Source: CBFDBF01 sp050291465
Lineage (GTDB): Bacteria; Pseudomonadota; Gammaproteobacteria; Chromatiales; Chromatiaceae
Assembly (NCBI GenBank): GCA_050291465.1
Contig: JBNKJV010000003.1
Coordinates: 124,001-188,000 of the forward strand
Length of the DNA: 64,000 nucleotides
Reading direction: 5' to 3'
Under the pieces are notes generated by a model. It searched no databases. It was not told the DNA's origin and was given only the letters and a program-made list of their open reading frames with translations. The position numbers and the translations under genes are program-made. Of this stretch, positions 9,405 to 17,519 are shown piece by piece. Each line of letters begins with the position of its first letter. Position 1 is the stretch's first letter.

Positions 9405-10259
9405 ATGCTTGTTTTGGAACAGCTTCAGCAGAATACCCCTTTTCTTCTGCTGGTCGTGACACTCCTGGGGCTGGCCATCGGCAGCTTTCTGAACGTCGTC
9501 ATCCATCGTCTCCCTATAGTGATGGAGCGGGACTGGAAAGAGCAGTGCCGGGAACTGATGGAGCTTCCCGCTGAGGAAGAACAGCCCCGGGAACCTTATA
9601 ACCTGCTTCGCCCCCGTTCCCGCTGCCCTCAATGCGGTCATCAGATCACGGCCCTCGAGAATATCCCGATTATCAGTTATCTCATACTCAAGGGGCGCTG
9701 TTCCGGTTGCGGCACTCGCATATCTCTGCGTTACCCCCTGGTGGAACTGATAACTGCCGTGCTCTCTTTTATCGTCGCCTGGCGTTTCGGGTTCAGCTGG
9801 CAGACCGCCGCCCTGCTGCCTCTTACCTGGGCGCTGATCGCACTCAGTCTGATCGATTTTGACCGTAAATTGCTTCCCGATAGCATTATCTATCCGTTTC
9901 TCTGGGGAGGGCTCATACTGAGCCTGTTCGGTATCTTCTCAAACCCGCAGTCGGCGATAATCGGGGCGGCAATCGGCTATCTCTCCCTATGGAGCATTTT
10001 TCAGCTTTTTAAACTGCTGACGGGTAAAGAGGGGATGGGGTACGGCGATTTCAAACTGTTGGCGCTCTTCGGGGCCTGGCACGGGTGGCAGTATCTGATC
10101 CATACCATCCTGATCTCCTCCCTGGTAGGCGCCGTTATCGGGATCCTGCTGATCCTGGTACGCGGCCACGACCGTTCCGTCCCGATACCGTTCGGACCCT
10201 ACCTCGCCATAGCCGGCTGGATAAGCCTGCTCTGGGGCAAACAGATCAATCTTTTCTAG
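9405..10259 (+). CDS. pilD: Prepilin leader peptidase/N-methyltransferase PilD
   Basis: A 284-residue polytopic aspartyl protease (A24 family) that cleaves and N-methylates type IV prepilins. The N terminus shows IGSFLNVVIHRLP. A cytoplasmic zinc-binding loop has CPQC (about residue 77) and CSGC (about residue 102). The catalytic aspartates are in SLIDFDRKLLPD (about residue 151) and GMGYGDFK (about residue 211). Six or more hydrophobic segments follow. It should process the prepilins encoded at about 19.1-26.2 kb, whose G|FTLIE cleavage sites match. A 143-bp spacer separates it from pilC. Confidence 0.96.
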   Translation: MLVLEQLQQNTPFLLLVVTLLGLAIGSFLNVVIHRLPIVMERDWKEQCRELMELPAEEEQPREPYNLLRPRSRCPQCGHQITALENIPIISYLILKGRCSGCGTRISLRYPLVELITAVLSFIVAWRFGFSWQTAALLPLTWALIALSLIDFDRKLLPDSIIYPFLWGGLILSLFGIFSNPQSAIIGAAIGYLSLWSIFQLFKLLTGKEGMGYGDFKLLALFGAWHGWQYLIHTILISSLVGAVIGILLILVRGHDRSVPIPFGPYLAIAGWISLLWGKQINLF

Positions 10260-10423
10260 GGTCTGTTAACACTATGCGGATATTCATCGACGGAGGCCGT
10301 GTTTTCACAGTGCAAGGCGCACTAAGCGCCTGAGATACATCAGAGAAAGTGCAACGCAGTCTTGGGGAAAATGGCCCCGCACACTCAACATCGACCACTG
10401 ATATCTCTAACCTGACACCTGTA

Positions 10424-10465
10424 AACTGATAACTGATAACTGATAACTGATAACTGATAACTGAT
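10424..10465 (+). repeat. Heptamer tandem repeat, AACTGAT x 6
   Basis: Six perfect, in-phase copies of the 7-mer AACTGAT end 12 bases before the coaE start codon. A degenerate six-unit version with the same period lies downstream of fba. The array fills the end of the 218-bp pilD-coaE gap, the rest of which shows nothing recognisable. Confidence 0.95.
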
Positions 10466-10477
10466 CACTCATAAACC

Positions 10478-11077
10478 ATGCTCATCATCGGCCTAACCGG
10501 GGGTATCGGCAGCGGAAAAAGCACCGTTGCTGAACTTTTCGGCCGTCTCGGTGTTCCGGTGATCGACGCGGATCAGGCGGCCCGCGACGTGGTGGCTCCC
10601 GGGGAACCGGCACTGGAGACCGTTATAGGGCGATTTGGTAGTGAGATGCTTAATCCGGACGGCACCCTGAACCGCGCCCGCCTGCGGGAGCGCATTTTCG
10701 CGGACACCGCCGCCCGTCAGGAGCTGGAAGCCCTGCTCCACCCCCTCATACGCAGCCGCATGCAGGCACAACTGGACGCCCTGGACACCCCCTATGCCAT
10801 CCTGTCGATCCCCTTACTGATTGAATCCGACCGCGCGGACACGGTGGACCGGGTACTTGTGGTCGATGTCCCCGAACGACAACAGATCGAGCGGGTTTGC
10901 CGACGGGACGGCATCAGCCACACGCAGGCACGAGCGATCCTGGCGGTCCAGATCAGCCGTGATACCCGCCTTGCCGCCGCCGACGACATCATAGACAACT
11001 CCGGAAGTCCGGCCGCGCTGGAAAAGCAGGTACAAACACTGCACCTCAAATACCTCGCCCTGGCCGGATGCAATTGA
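10478..11077 (+). CDS. coaE: Dephospho-CoA kinase
   Basis: A 199-residue P-loop kinase for the last step of coenzyme A synthesis (ATP-dependent phosphorylation of dephospho-CoA). Walker A is GLTGGIGSGKST at residues 5-16, followed by VPVIDADQAARDVV, the family's substrate-binding DAD motif. The length is normal. The position after pilD is conserved in gammaproteobacteria (pilBCD-coaE). A run of heptamer repeats directly precedes it, so translation may depend on an AT-rich leader; no good Shine-Dalgarno is seen. Confidence 0.95.
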   Translation: MLIIGLTGGIGSGKSTVAELFGRLGVPVIDADQAARDVVAPGEPALETVIGRFGSEMLNPDGTLNRARLRERIFADTAARQELEALLHPLIRSRMQAQLDALDTPYAILSIPLLIESDRADTVDRVLVVDVPERQQIERVCRRDGISHTQARAILAVQISRDTRLAAADDIIDNSGSPAALEKQVQTLHLKYLALAGCN

Positions 11078-11186
11078 ACCCGAGGCAACTATAGAACTGA
11101 TAACAGCCCCCCTCCACGAACTCCAACAACATGATTTTATGGGATATATCTTGTTCTCTGCAGGTATATCACGGGGCCTGAAAGGC

Positions 11187-11213
11187 TAAATTTTATCCGC
11201 TTTCTGCCGATGT
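11187..11213 (+). promoter_or_regulatory. Sigma-28 (FliA)-type promoter for the chemoreceptor
   Basis: TAAA, then 15 bases, then GCCGATGT. The enterobacterial FliA consensus is TAAA-N15-GCCGATAA, so only the last positions of the -10 differ. The expected start lies about 30 nt before the chemoreceptor ATG. This is the promoter class used for motility and chemotaxis genes, which fits the gene behind it. Confidence 0.75.
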
Positions 11214-11248
11214 TATCTTAAGAACCTCCGCAGACCTGGGACGCAAAA

Positions 11249-13459
11249 ATGTCCAAAGACAGGAAATTCATATCCATTACAACAAAGATTCGCGGCACGT
11301 TGCTGTTTCCGTTCGCGGTCATGCTGGGGCTGACCAGCGCCTACCTTGCATACAGCCAGGGCGAGCTGGCCAATCATGTCGGGTCGGACCTGGTCACCAA
11401 TCTTGCCGATTCCTACTTCGACAATATCAACACCCTGATGCTTACCGGCCAAATGGCCAGCGCGGAAATCGCCCGGCAGAAGGTGTTGGCCAATCCGGAG
11501 GTCATGGCTGCCCGAATAGTGCGCGGCGAGGGTATAACGAAGTTTTATGGGGAAGGGGTGGAACGCGCAAAAATCCAGGATGAGTGGGACCAGCGCGGGA
11601 TGGCGGGAGAGCCGATCCTTGAGTTCCACGAGGGTGAGAAGGGTCGCATCCTGACCATCGTCACTCCGATGCGAGCGGTTAAGGACTATCGTGGGATCGA
11701 TTGCCTGTCATGCCATATTGTGGAAGAGAACTCGGTACTGGGCGCGATCCGGGTGGACTATTCCATGGCACCCCTGGACAGCCAGCTGACCCACGATCTC
11801 TGGACCACTATCAGCATTATCGCCGCAGTGATGGCCGTAACCCTGTTCCTGATCACCCTGGTGCTCGGCCGCGTGGTATCCAATCCCCTGAAAACACTGA
11901 CTCGGACCATGCAGGCGGTAGCGGAAGGTAAGGTGGACTACTCCAGGAAACTGGATATCCATTCCAGCGACGAGATAGGAAACCTCGCCCACTACTTCAA
12001 CAAGGCGATCAAACGCTTCGGCGGCATCATCGACGAGATCCAGAAACGGTCACAGGAATCTCAGCGGCTGAAAACGGCGCTCGACAATGTATCCAGCGGC
12101 GTCATGGTCGCGGATACGGAAAATACCATTATCTATATGAACAGATCCGTTCAGAGCATTTTCAGCGGTGCTGAAGCAGACATCCGCCGGGAAATACCGG
12201 GATTCTCGGCTGACATGTTGCTGGGCAGTACGATTGACAACTTCCATAAGAACGCCTCCCATCAGCAGCACCTGCTGGCCGGAATGAAGGAGGCACTTGT
12301 TTCTGAATTTGAACTGGGTGGACATACACTCAGGATCGTGGCCAACCCGGTTATAGATGAAACAGGCGAACGTCTCGGCACCGCGGTGGAATGGACCGAC
12401 CGCACCGCTGAAGTAGGTGTGGAACGGGAGGTTGCCGAGATCATTACCGCCGCCAACGCCGGCAATCTTGATGAACGCATCCTGCTCACCGGAAAACAGG
12501 GGTTTTTCGCCCAGCTGAGCAACTCCGTAAACAACCTGCTGGACGTCACCAGCAATGCTGTCGACGAGATCTCGACGGTAGTGGGCGGTCTCTCCAGGGG
12601 TGACCTCAAACACAAGATCGAGGGAGACTATCAGGGGGCCTTCGGAAACCTGAAGTCCGGCATCAACCAGACCCTGGATAAATTGAATGAGATCGTTTCC
12701 CAGATCCGTGATGCATCCGACTTCATCAAAACCACGGCGGCGGAAATCGCCTACGGCAACGCCAATCTTTCCGCCAGAACCGAACAAGAGGCATCCGGCA
12801 TCGAACAGACCGCCTCAAGTATTGAACAGCTCGCCAGCGCCGTGCGACAGAATGCCGATAACGCCGGCGAAGCCAACCAACTCGCCCTGACCGCCCGCCA
12901 GTTTGCGGAGAAGGGCGGTGACGTGGTGGGTAGTGCCATCACCGCAATGGGTGAAATACAGCGGTCCAGTGAAAAGATCGCCGCCATCATCGGTGTAATC
13001 GATGATATCGCCTTTCAAACCAACCTGCTTGCCCTCAACGCATCGGTAGAGGCCGCTCGGGCCGGTGAGCAGGGTCGCGGCTTCGCCGTGGTGGCAACCG
13101 AAGTGCGTAATCTGGCACAGCGCAGCGCCGCATCCGCGAAGGAGATCAAGGAGCTGATTAACGAAAGCGTGACCAAGGTTAAAACCGGATCCGAGCTGGT
13201 GGATGAATCCGGCAAGACCCTGGAAGAGATCGTCAGTTCGGTGAAAAAAGTCGGAGATCTGATCTCCGAGATCGCCGCCGCCAGTCAGGAACAGATGGAC
13301 GGCATCAACCTGGTCAGCAGCGCCATAACCAAGATTGATGAATCCACTCAACAGAACGCCGCCCTTGCCGAAGAGACGGCGGCCGCCAGTACCAATGCCG
13401 CACATCTGGCAACCCGGATGGCTGATCTTGTGGAATTTTTCGCTTTACGCGAGGAGTAA
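11249..13459 (+). CDS. Methyl-accepting chemotaxis protein with periplasmic CXXCH heme motif
   Basis: A 736-residue chemoreceptor. TM1 is at about residues 16-36, a periplasmic sensor domain at about 40-183 and TM2 at about 185-208. A HAMP domain follows, then a PAS-like segment (about 270-400), a second HAMP-like linker and the MCP signalling domain. The signalling hairpin tip includes IDDIAFQTNLLALNASVEA. The sensor contains C152-L-S-C155-H156, the covalent c-type heme motif, inside a region like DUF3365 (Tll0287-type) sensors. It probably reports redox state, oxygen or NO to the flagellar motor through CheA/CheW. There is no C-terminal CheR-docking pentapeptide. A FliA-type promoter precedes it. 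Heme binding is inferred from the motif only. Confidence 0.93.
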   Translation: MSKDRKFISITTKIRGTLLFPFAVMLGLTSAYLAYSQGELANHVGSDLVTNLADSYFDNINTLMLTGQMASAEIARQKVLANPEVMAARIVRGEGITKFYGEGVERAKIQDEWDQRGMAGEPILEFHEGEKGRILTIVTPMRAVKDYRGIDCLSCHIVEENSVLGAIRVDYSMAPLDSQLTHDLWTTISIIAAVMAVTLFLITLVLGRVVSNPLKTLTRTMQAVAEGKVDYSRKLDIHSSDEIGNLAHYFNKAIKRFGGIIDEIQKRSQESQRLKTALDNVSSGVMVADTENTIIYMNRSVQSIFSGAEADIRREIPGFSADMLLGSTIDNFHKNASHQQHLLAGMKEALVSEFELGGHTLRIVANPVIDETGERLGTAVEWTDRTAEVGVEREVAEIITAANAGNLDERILLTGKQGFFAQLSNSVNNLLDVTSNAVDEISTVVGGLSRGDLKHKIEGDYQGAFGNLKSGINQTLDKLNEIVSQIRDASDFIKTTAAEIAYGNANLSARTEQEASGIEQTASSIEQLASAVRQNADNAGEANQLALTARQFAEKGGDVVGSAITAMGEIQRSSEKIAAIIGVIDDIAFQTNLLALNASVEAARAGEQGRGFAVVATEVRNLAQRSAASAKEIKELINESVTKVKTGSELVDESGKTLEEIVSSVKKVGDLISEIAAASQEQMDGINLVSSAITKIDESTQQNAALAEETAAASTNAAHLATRMADLVEFFALREE

Positions 13460-13533
13460 GGCCCGTTGTTCCGGCTCCGGGTCCGGGTCCGGCTAAAACA
13501 CGATTATCACGGAATACGCACGGAAGAGTGGAT

Positions 13534-14484
13534 TTACCCGGGAGGCCCGGGCCAGAGGCCGCTGATTCCGGCAATCCCCTGGCCCCCGTGATGCCATGCC
13601 TCCGGCAGCAACCCCTCTTCCATACCCCCCAGTGCATATACCGGCAACGAGGCCTCCCTGGTCAGCTCGCAAAACCGCTCCCAACCCAGGGGTTGCACTT
13701 CAGGATGACTGGCGGTGGCCAACACCGGGGAGAGCACGGCAAAATCAAGGCCTATTTCCGAGGCCTGCGCCAGCTCTTCTGCGGAGTGGCAGGAGCAGGC
13801 CACCAAGCGGTCCCGGTCCAACGGCCGCCCGTTCAAGGCCATGAGGCGACGACTGCTCAAGTGCACGCCGTCCATACCGAGACGACCGGCCATCTCCGGT
13901 GTTCCGTTAAGCAGTAATCTGGCCCCCTTTCCCCGGCACAGTTCCAGAGACGCCGAAGCCAGGGCGGACAGTTTCTTTTCCGGCAGATCCGGGGTACGCA
14001 GTTGCACCAACTTAATCCCGTTATCCAGCGCCCGGGCCAGCCGTCGTAGAAACCCATCCGCGTCCGCCGGATCGGCACCCGTGATCAGATAGCGCTCCGG
14101 AAGGGTCAGGGCGGAACAGATAGGCCTGTCCGCTGCGGGCATCGCATAATGTGACAGGGCCTCGGGTTCCACCCACTCCAACGGCTGCCCTTCCAGTCCC
14201 TGCGCCACACCGCGAAATTCGGAGACGAGATGAACGTCCAGTAAAACCCTTCGGTCAGGGTAGTGATGGGTTATCGCAATCAGCGGCCTGTGCTCAAGGA
14301 GCTCCAGCCCCAGCTCCTCCCGGATCTCCCGCCGCAGGGCCTGCTGCAGGGTCTCACCCCGCTCCAGCTTACCTCCCGGAAACTCCCACAGTCCCCCTTG
14401 ATGCAGATGGTCGTGACGCCGGCTCAGCAACACCCTGCCCTTTTGGTCCCGGATGACGGCCACCGCGACATGAACCCTATTCAA
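13534..14484 (-). CDS. MutT Nudix hydrolase fused to a thiamine-phosphate-synthase-like domain
   Basis: 316 residues in two domains. Residues 1-130 are a MutT-type Nudix domain with a complete Nudix box from G38 to L60 (GX5EX7REUXEEXGU), expected to hydrolyse 8-oxo-dGTP. Residues about 130-316 are a ThiE/TenI-like TIM barrel (VQLRTPDLPEKKL, LLNGTPEMAGRLGMDGVHLSS, CSCHSAEELAQASEIGLDFAVLSPV split by linkers). Such fusions are recurrent in gammaproteobacteria. The barrel is more TenI-like than a full ThiE, so its activity is uncertain. The start overlaps the rimO stop by 4 bp, so it is coupled to rimO and translated after it. Confidence 0.88.
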   Translation of the reverse strand: MNRVHVAVAVIRDQKGRVLLSRRHDHLHQGGLWEFPGGKLERGETLQQALRREIREELGLELLEHRPLIAITHHYPDRRVLLDVHLVSEFRGVAQGLEGQPLEWVEPEALSHYAMPAADRPICSALTLPERYLITGADPADADGFLRRLARALDNGIKLVQLRTPDLPEKKLSALASASLELCRGKGARLLLNGTPEMAGRLGMDGVHLSSRRLMALNGRPLDRDRLVACSCHSAEELAQASEIGLDFAVLSPVLATASHPEVQPLGWERFCELTREASLPVYALGGMEEGLLPEAWHHGGQGIAGISGLWPGPPG

Positions 14485-15815
14485 TAGGAATCCTCCACAC
14501 CCACCGGCCGGGCGAAAAGATCATGCTCATCGGCGCTGGTGACCTCCACCTCGATGAAATCCCCCGGCTGCAGATCCCAGGCCCCCTCCAGCATTACCCT
14601 GCCGTCGATCTCCGGGGCATCCGCCGCACTGCGGGCTACCAGCAGCTCCTCTCCGATCTCATCCACCAGGACCACGATCCGGGAACCTATCTTCCCGGCC
14701 AGCCGGTCGGCACTGATCTCCGCCTGTACCGCCATGAACCGGGCCAAACGTTCCTGTTTAACCTCCTCCGGCAGTTGTCCGGGCAAACGGTTCGCTTCCG
14801 CCCCGGCAACAGGTGAGTAGGCGAATGCCCCGACCCTGTCCAGCCGTGCCTCCCGGATAAAGGCCAGCAGCTCTTCGAACTCCACATCCGTCTCACCGGG
14901 AAAACCGACGATGAAGGTACTGCGCAGAGTGATTTCAGGGCAATCCCTGCGCCATGCCGCTATTCGGTCGAGCATCTTTTCCGCCGCCGCCGGCCGTCGC
15001 ATCGCCCGCAGTATCTCGTTACTGCTGTGCTGCAAGGGTATATCCAGATAGGGCAGGACCCGGCCGCCCTGCATCAAGGGTATGAGCTCATCGACACTGG
15101 GATAGGGGTAGATATAGTGCAATCGCACCCACGCTTCCAGTTCACCCAGACCGTTTACCAGATCCAGAAGCCGCGTATTCACGGGACGTCCTCTCCAAAA
15201 CGCAGGCGTATGCTTCAGATCCTGGCCGTAGGCCCCGGTATCCTGGGACACCACCAGGAGTTCACGCACGCCGGAATTGACCAGGTTCTCCGCTTCCTGA
15301 AAAACCTCACCGATGGGACGACTTACGAGATCTCCGCGCAACTGCGGAATCACACAGAAACTGCAGCGGTGACTGCACCCCTCGGAGATCTTGAGATAGG
15401 CGTAGTGGCGCGGCGTCAGGCGGATACCCGATGGCGGTACCAGACCCGGATAGGGATCGTGTGGCGGTGAAATCCGGTTGTGTACCGCCTCCATCACTTC
15501 TTCATAGGCATGGGGACCGGTAACCGCCAGTAGACCGGGGTGGGCATTTCGCACTTCCGTTTCCCGGACCCCGAGACAGCCGGTGACGATAACCCGACCG
15601 TTCTCCCGCAGCGCCTCACCGATGGCATCCAGGGACTCCTCCACCGCCTCATTTATAAAACCGCAGGTATTGACGATAACCAGATCGGCGTTGTCATAGG
15701 AGGGAGAGATGCCGTATCCCTCCGCCCGAAGCTGGGTCAGGATGCGTTCCGAATCCACCAGGTTCTTGGGGCACCCGAGACTGACGAAGCCGATTTTTGG
15801 CGTTTTGCTTTTCAT
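14481..15815 (-). CDS. rimO: Ribosomal protein S12 methylthiotransferase RimO
   Basis: A 444-residue radical-SAM methylthiotransferase that modifies the conserved aspartate of ribosomal protein S12. The N-terminal UPF0004 domain has three [4Fe-4S] cysteines, C15 (GCPKN), C51 and C80. The radical SAM cluster is C147-x3-C151-x2-C154 in CSHRCSFC. The C-terminal TRAM domain covers about the last 65 residues. The sequence IPQLRGDLVSRP and the length separate it from MiaB. It is the first gene of a two-gene unit with the MutT-ThiE fusion. Confidence 0.96.
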   Translation of the reverse strand: MKSKTPKIGFVSLGCPKNLVDSERILTQLRAEGYGISPSYDNADLVIVNTCGFINEAVEESLDAIGEALRENGRVIVTGCLGVRETEVRNAHPGLLAVTGPHAYEEVMEAVHNRISPPHDPYPGLVPPSGIRLTPRHYAYLKISEGCSHRCSFCVIPQLRGDLVSRPIGEVFQEAENLVNSGVRELLVVSQDTGAYGQDLKHTPAFWRGRPVNTRLLDLVNGLGELEAWVRLHYIYPYPSVDELIPLMQGGRVLPYLDIPLQHSSNEILRAMRRPAAAEKMLDRIAAWRRDCPEITLRSTFIVGFPGETDVEFEELLAFIREARLDRVGAFAYSPVAGAEANRLPGQLPEEVKQERLARFMAVQAEISADRLAGKIGSRIVVLVDEIGEELLVARSAADAPEIDGRVMLEGAWDLQPGDFIEVEVTSADEHDLFARPVGVEDSY

Positions 15816-15867
15816 ACCCTGTACGCAATGGCCGGCCGGAAACCCCTGGATCTTCTGTGGGGAAGAC

Positions 15868-16209
15868 TCACTGGATCTGCTGTAACAGGTCGCTCAGTGC
15901 CACCGAGTGAGGATCCTGACCGATCTGGATAATGATGCTCTCCTCCAATGCCAGGTCACCCGCCTCGATATGGGGGAACAGCTCCTCGGAGATCTGCTGA
16001 ATAATCAGCATGCCGGCCCGGTTAGGGTCGTTCTCGTCTTCGATTGCGGCGATATCCCGCTCCAGTTCATCCAGATAGGCTCGGAAACGGGTCGCCTGAC
16101 CCGGTAGGTCGAGTTCCTGGAAATCGGGCTTAAAACCCAAAATCAGCACCCTGCCCTGCCCGTCACGGGCCTCGGCAACCGATATCTTCATAGGACCGTC
16201 AATCTGCAT
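15868..16209 (-). CDS. Conserved-looking hypothetical protein, acidic, 113 residues
   Basis: I do not recognise this family. The product is acidic, cytoplasmic and probably alpha/beta: IDGPMKISVAEARDGQGRVLIL at the start, then a helical region (YLDELERDIAAIEDEND) and an amphipathic C terminus ending LSDLLQQIQ. A second ATG at residue 7 (MKISVAEA) is a possible alternative start. It lies 52 bp upstream of rimO in the same orientation and may share its transcript. It is divergent from the cobalamin adenosyltransferase. Coding is supported by codon use like its neighbours and by the tight packing. Confidence 0.7.
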   Translation of the reverse strand: MQIDGPMKISVAEARDGQGRVLILGFKPDFQELDLPGQATRFRAYLDELERDIAAIEDENDPNRAGMLIIQQISEELFPHIEAGDLALEESIIIQIGQDPHSVALSDLLQQIQ

Positions 16210-16313
16210 ACTCGCTCTCCCGGCGCCTTATTTGGCCGGCGTCAGTTCCAATAAAGCCGAGGATTATACAGGATGCTACAATAGAGCACCTGTAACGTCG
16301 GCTAACCCCCAGG

Positions 16314-16348
16314 AAGAACAGGGAATAAAATACTCCGTCCCTGTTCTT
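16314..16348. repeat. 11-bp perfect inverted repeat with 13-nt loop
   Basis: AAGAACAGGGA and its exact complement TCCCTGTTCTT flank an AT-rich 13-nt loop, in the gap before the adenosyltransferase gene. There is no following U-run, so it is not a classical terminator. It may be a protein-binding site or a leader hairpin. It is directly followed by the 32-nt repeat described below. Confidence 0.6.
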
Positions 16349-16352
16349 AGCG

Positions 16353-16384
16353 TCTCGGCCATCATGGACTTAATCAGAGGCCCC
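16353..16384 (+). repeat. 32-nt dispersed repeat, copy 1
   Basis: Begins TCTCGGCCATCATGGACTT and ends TCAGAGGCCCC. It matches a segment just before tRNA-Thr at 29 of 32 positions. In this copy the AGAGG within the repeat also serves as a plausible Shine-Dalgarno for the next gene. Confidence 0.8.
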
Positions 16385-16386
16385 TA

Positions 16387-16941
16387 ATGTCAGGCAAACG
16401 ATCAACCCTTTATACCCGCAAAGGCGATGACGGAACCACCTCCCTTGGCGGGGGGCAAAGATTGGGAAAAGAGCATCTCAGGATTGAGACCATAGGCACG
16501 GTGGATGAACTAAGCAGCCTGCTGGGAACCCTGATCACTCGCGAAATATCCTCCCACCCCAGGCAGGTGCTGATTCGAGCACAGCACCACCTTTTCGACC
16601 TGGGCGCGGAGCTGGCGGCGCCGCCGGCACAGCGGCTGCAGCCCGCGGCAGTGGACGATCTGGAGCGGGAGCTGGATTCCCTGGATAAAGACCTGCCACC
16701 ATTGCAGGGGTTCATTCTCCCCGGCGGCACGCCGGACGCGGCCTACCTGCATCTTGCGCGAGCGGTCTGCCGCCGTGCGGAGCGTCGACTCTGTGAGCTT
16801 GCTTCCCGGGAAGGCGAAGGGGTTAACGGCGAGGCGATACGTTACCTGAACAGGTTATCGGATCTGCTGTTTGTAATGGCCAGGGCGCAAAATGCGGAAA
16901 ACGGCGTCGCGGAAACCCTATGGGAAGGTGTATCCCGATGA
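16387..16941 (+). CDS. Cob(I)alamin adenosyltransferase, PduO type
   Basis: 184 residues of the PduO/MMAB family, which transfers the adenosyl group of ATP to cob(I)alamin to make coenzyme B12. The N-terminal ATP-binding signature YTRKGDDGTTSLGGGQRLGK is present, then TIGTVDELSSLLG. The C-terminal helix has RAVCRRAERRL and YLNRLSDLLFVMAR, which line the active site. I found no cobalamin riboswitch upstream. The AGAGG seven bases before ATG is the likely ribosome binding site. It is followed by fkpB and ispH on the same strand. Confidence 0.93.
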   Translation: MSGKRSTLYTRKGDDGTTSLGGGQRLGKEHLRIETIGTVDELSSLLGTLITREISSHPRQVLIRAQHHLFDLGAELAAPPAQRLQPAAVDDLERELDSLDKDLPPLQGFILPGGTPDAAYLHLARAVCRRAERRLCELASREGEGVNGEAIRYLNRLSDLLFVMARAQNAENGVAETLWEGVSR

Positions 16942-17020
16942 TGCCGATCATCCGCAGTTCCGGCTCCGGTCGGACGGCAACGACTCGAAGCAGGTTGAAA
17001 TTTCAGAGACCCCGCTCCCC

Positions 17021-17491
17021 ATGAATAAACCTACCCAGGAAATCGCACCCGGCAGCGAGGTCACCCTCCACCTCTCGCTCTCCACCACAAGCGGGCTGGA
17101 GGCGCTGTCAACTTTCGGCCAGGAACCGGAGACCTTCGTAATGGGTGACGGCACTCTCGCCGAGGGTCTGGAACTCGCCCTCTACGGCCTTAAACCGGGA
17201 GACACTCAGACCCTCACCCTCACCGCGGATCAGGCCTTTGGGCAATGGGATAAATCGCGGATACAACAGCTGCCTCACAGCAACTTTCCACCGACACAGG
17301 AACTGGAACCGGGGCTGGTTATGGGATTTTCCTTACCCGACGGCGGGGAACTCGCCGGCACCATCCTGAAAGTCGACGAAAACGAGGTTACGGTGGATTT
17401 CAACCATCCCCTGGCGGGAAGAGAGGTGGTGTTCCGGGTTGAGATCCTGGAGGTTAAGGGACAGCGGGAAATCCATTTTGAAGAGCAATAG
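17021..17491 (+). CDS. fkpB: FKBP-type peptidyl-prolyl isomerase (SlpA/FkpB type)
   Basis: A 156-residue cytoplasmic FKBP with an inserted IF domain, as in SlpA/SlyD. It starts EIAPGSEVTLHLSLSTTSGLEA, followed by FVMGDGTLAEGLELALYGLKPGD (FKBP core), and ends NHPLAGREVVFRVEIL, the typical SlpA C-terminal strand. I chose the ATG of MNKPTQEIAPGS; an in-frame extension upstream would overlap the adenosyltransferase end and lacks family similarity. The histidine-rich tail of SlyD is absent. Linkage to ispH is conserved in Enterobacteria and other gammaproteobacteria. Confidence 0.92.
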   Translation: MNKPTQEIAPGSEVTLHLSLSTTSGLEALSTFGQEPETFVMGDGTLAEGLELALYGLKPGDTQTLTLTADQAFGQWDKSRIQQLPHSNFPPTQELEPGLVMGFSLPDGGELAGTILKVDENEVTVDFNHPLAGREVVFRVEILEVKGQREIHFEEQ

Positions 17492-17519
17492 AATAAGTTC
17501 TGATCAGGCGGCTAGAACC

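Noticed and set aside
16210..16386. Cobalamin riboswitch upstream of the adenosyltransferase
   Set aside because: The conserved B12-box motif is absent and the gap is too short for the full fold.
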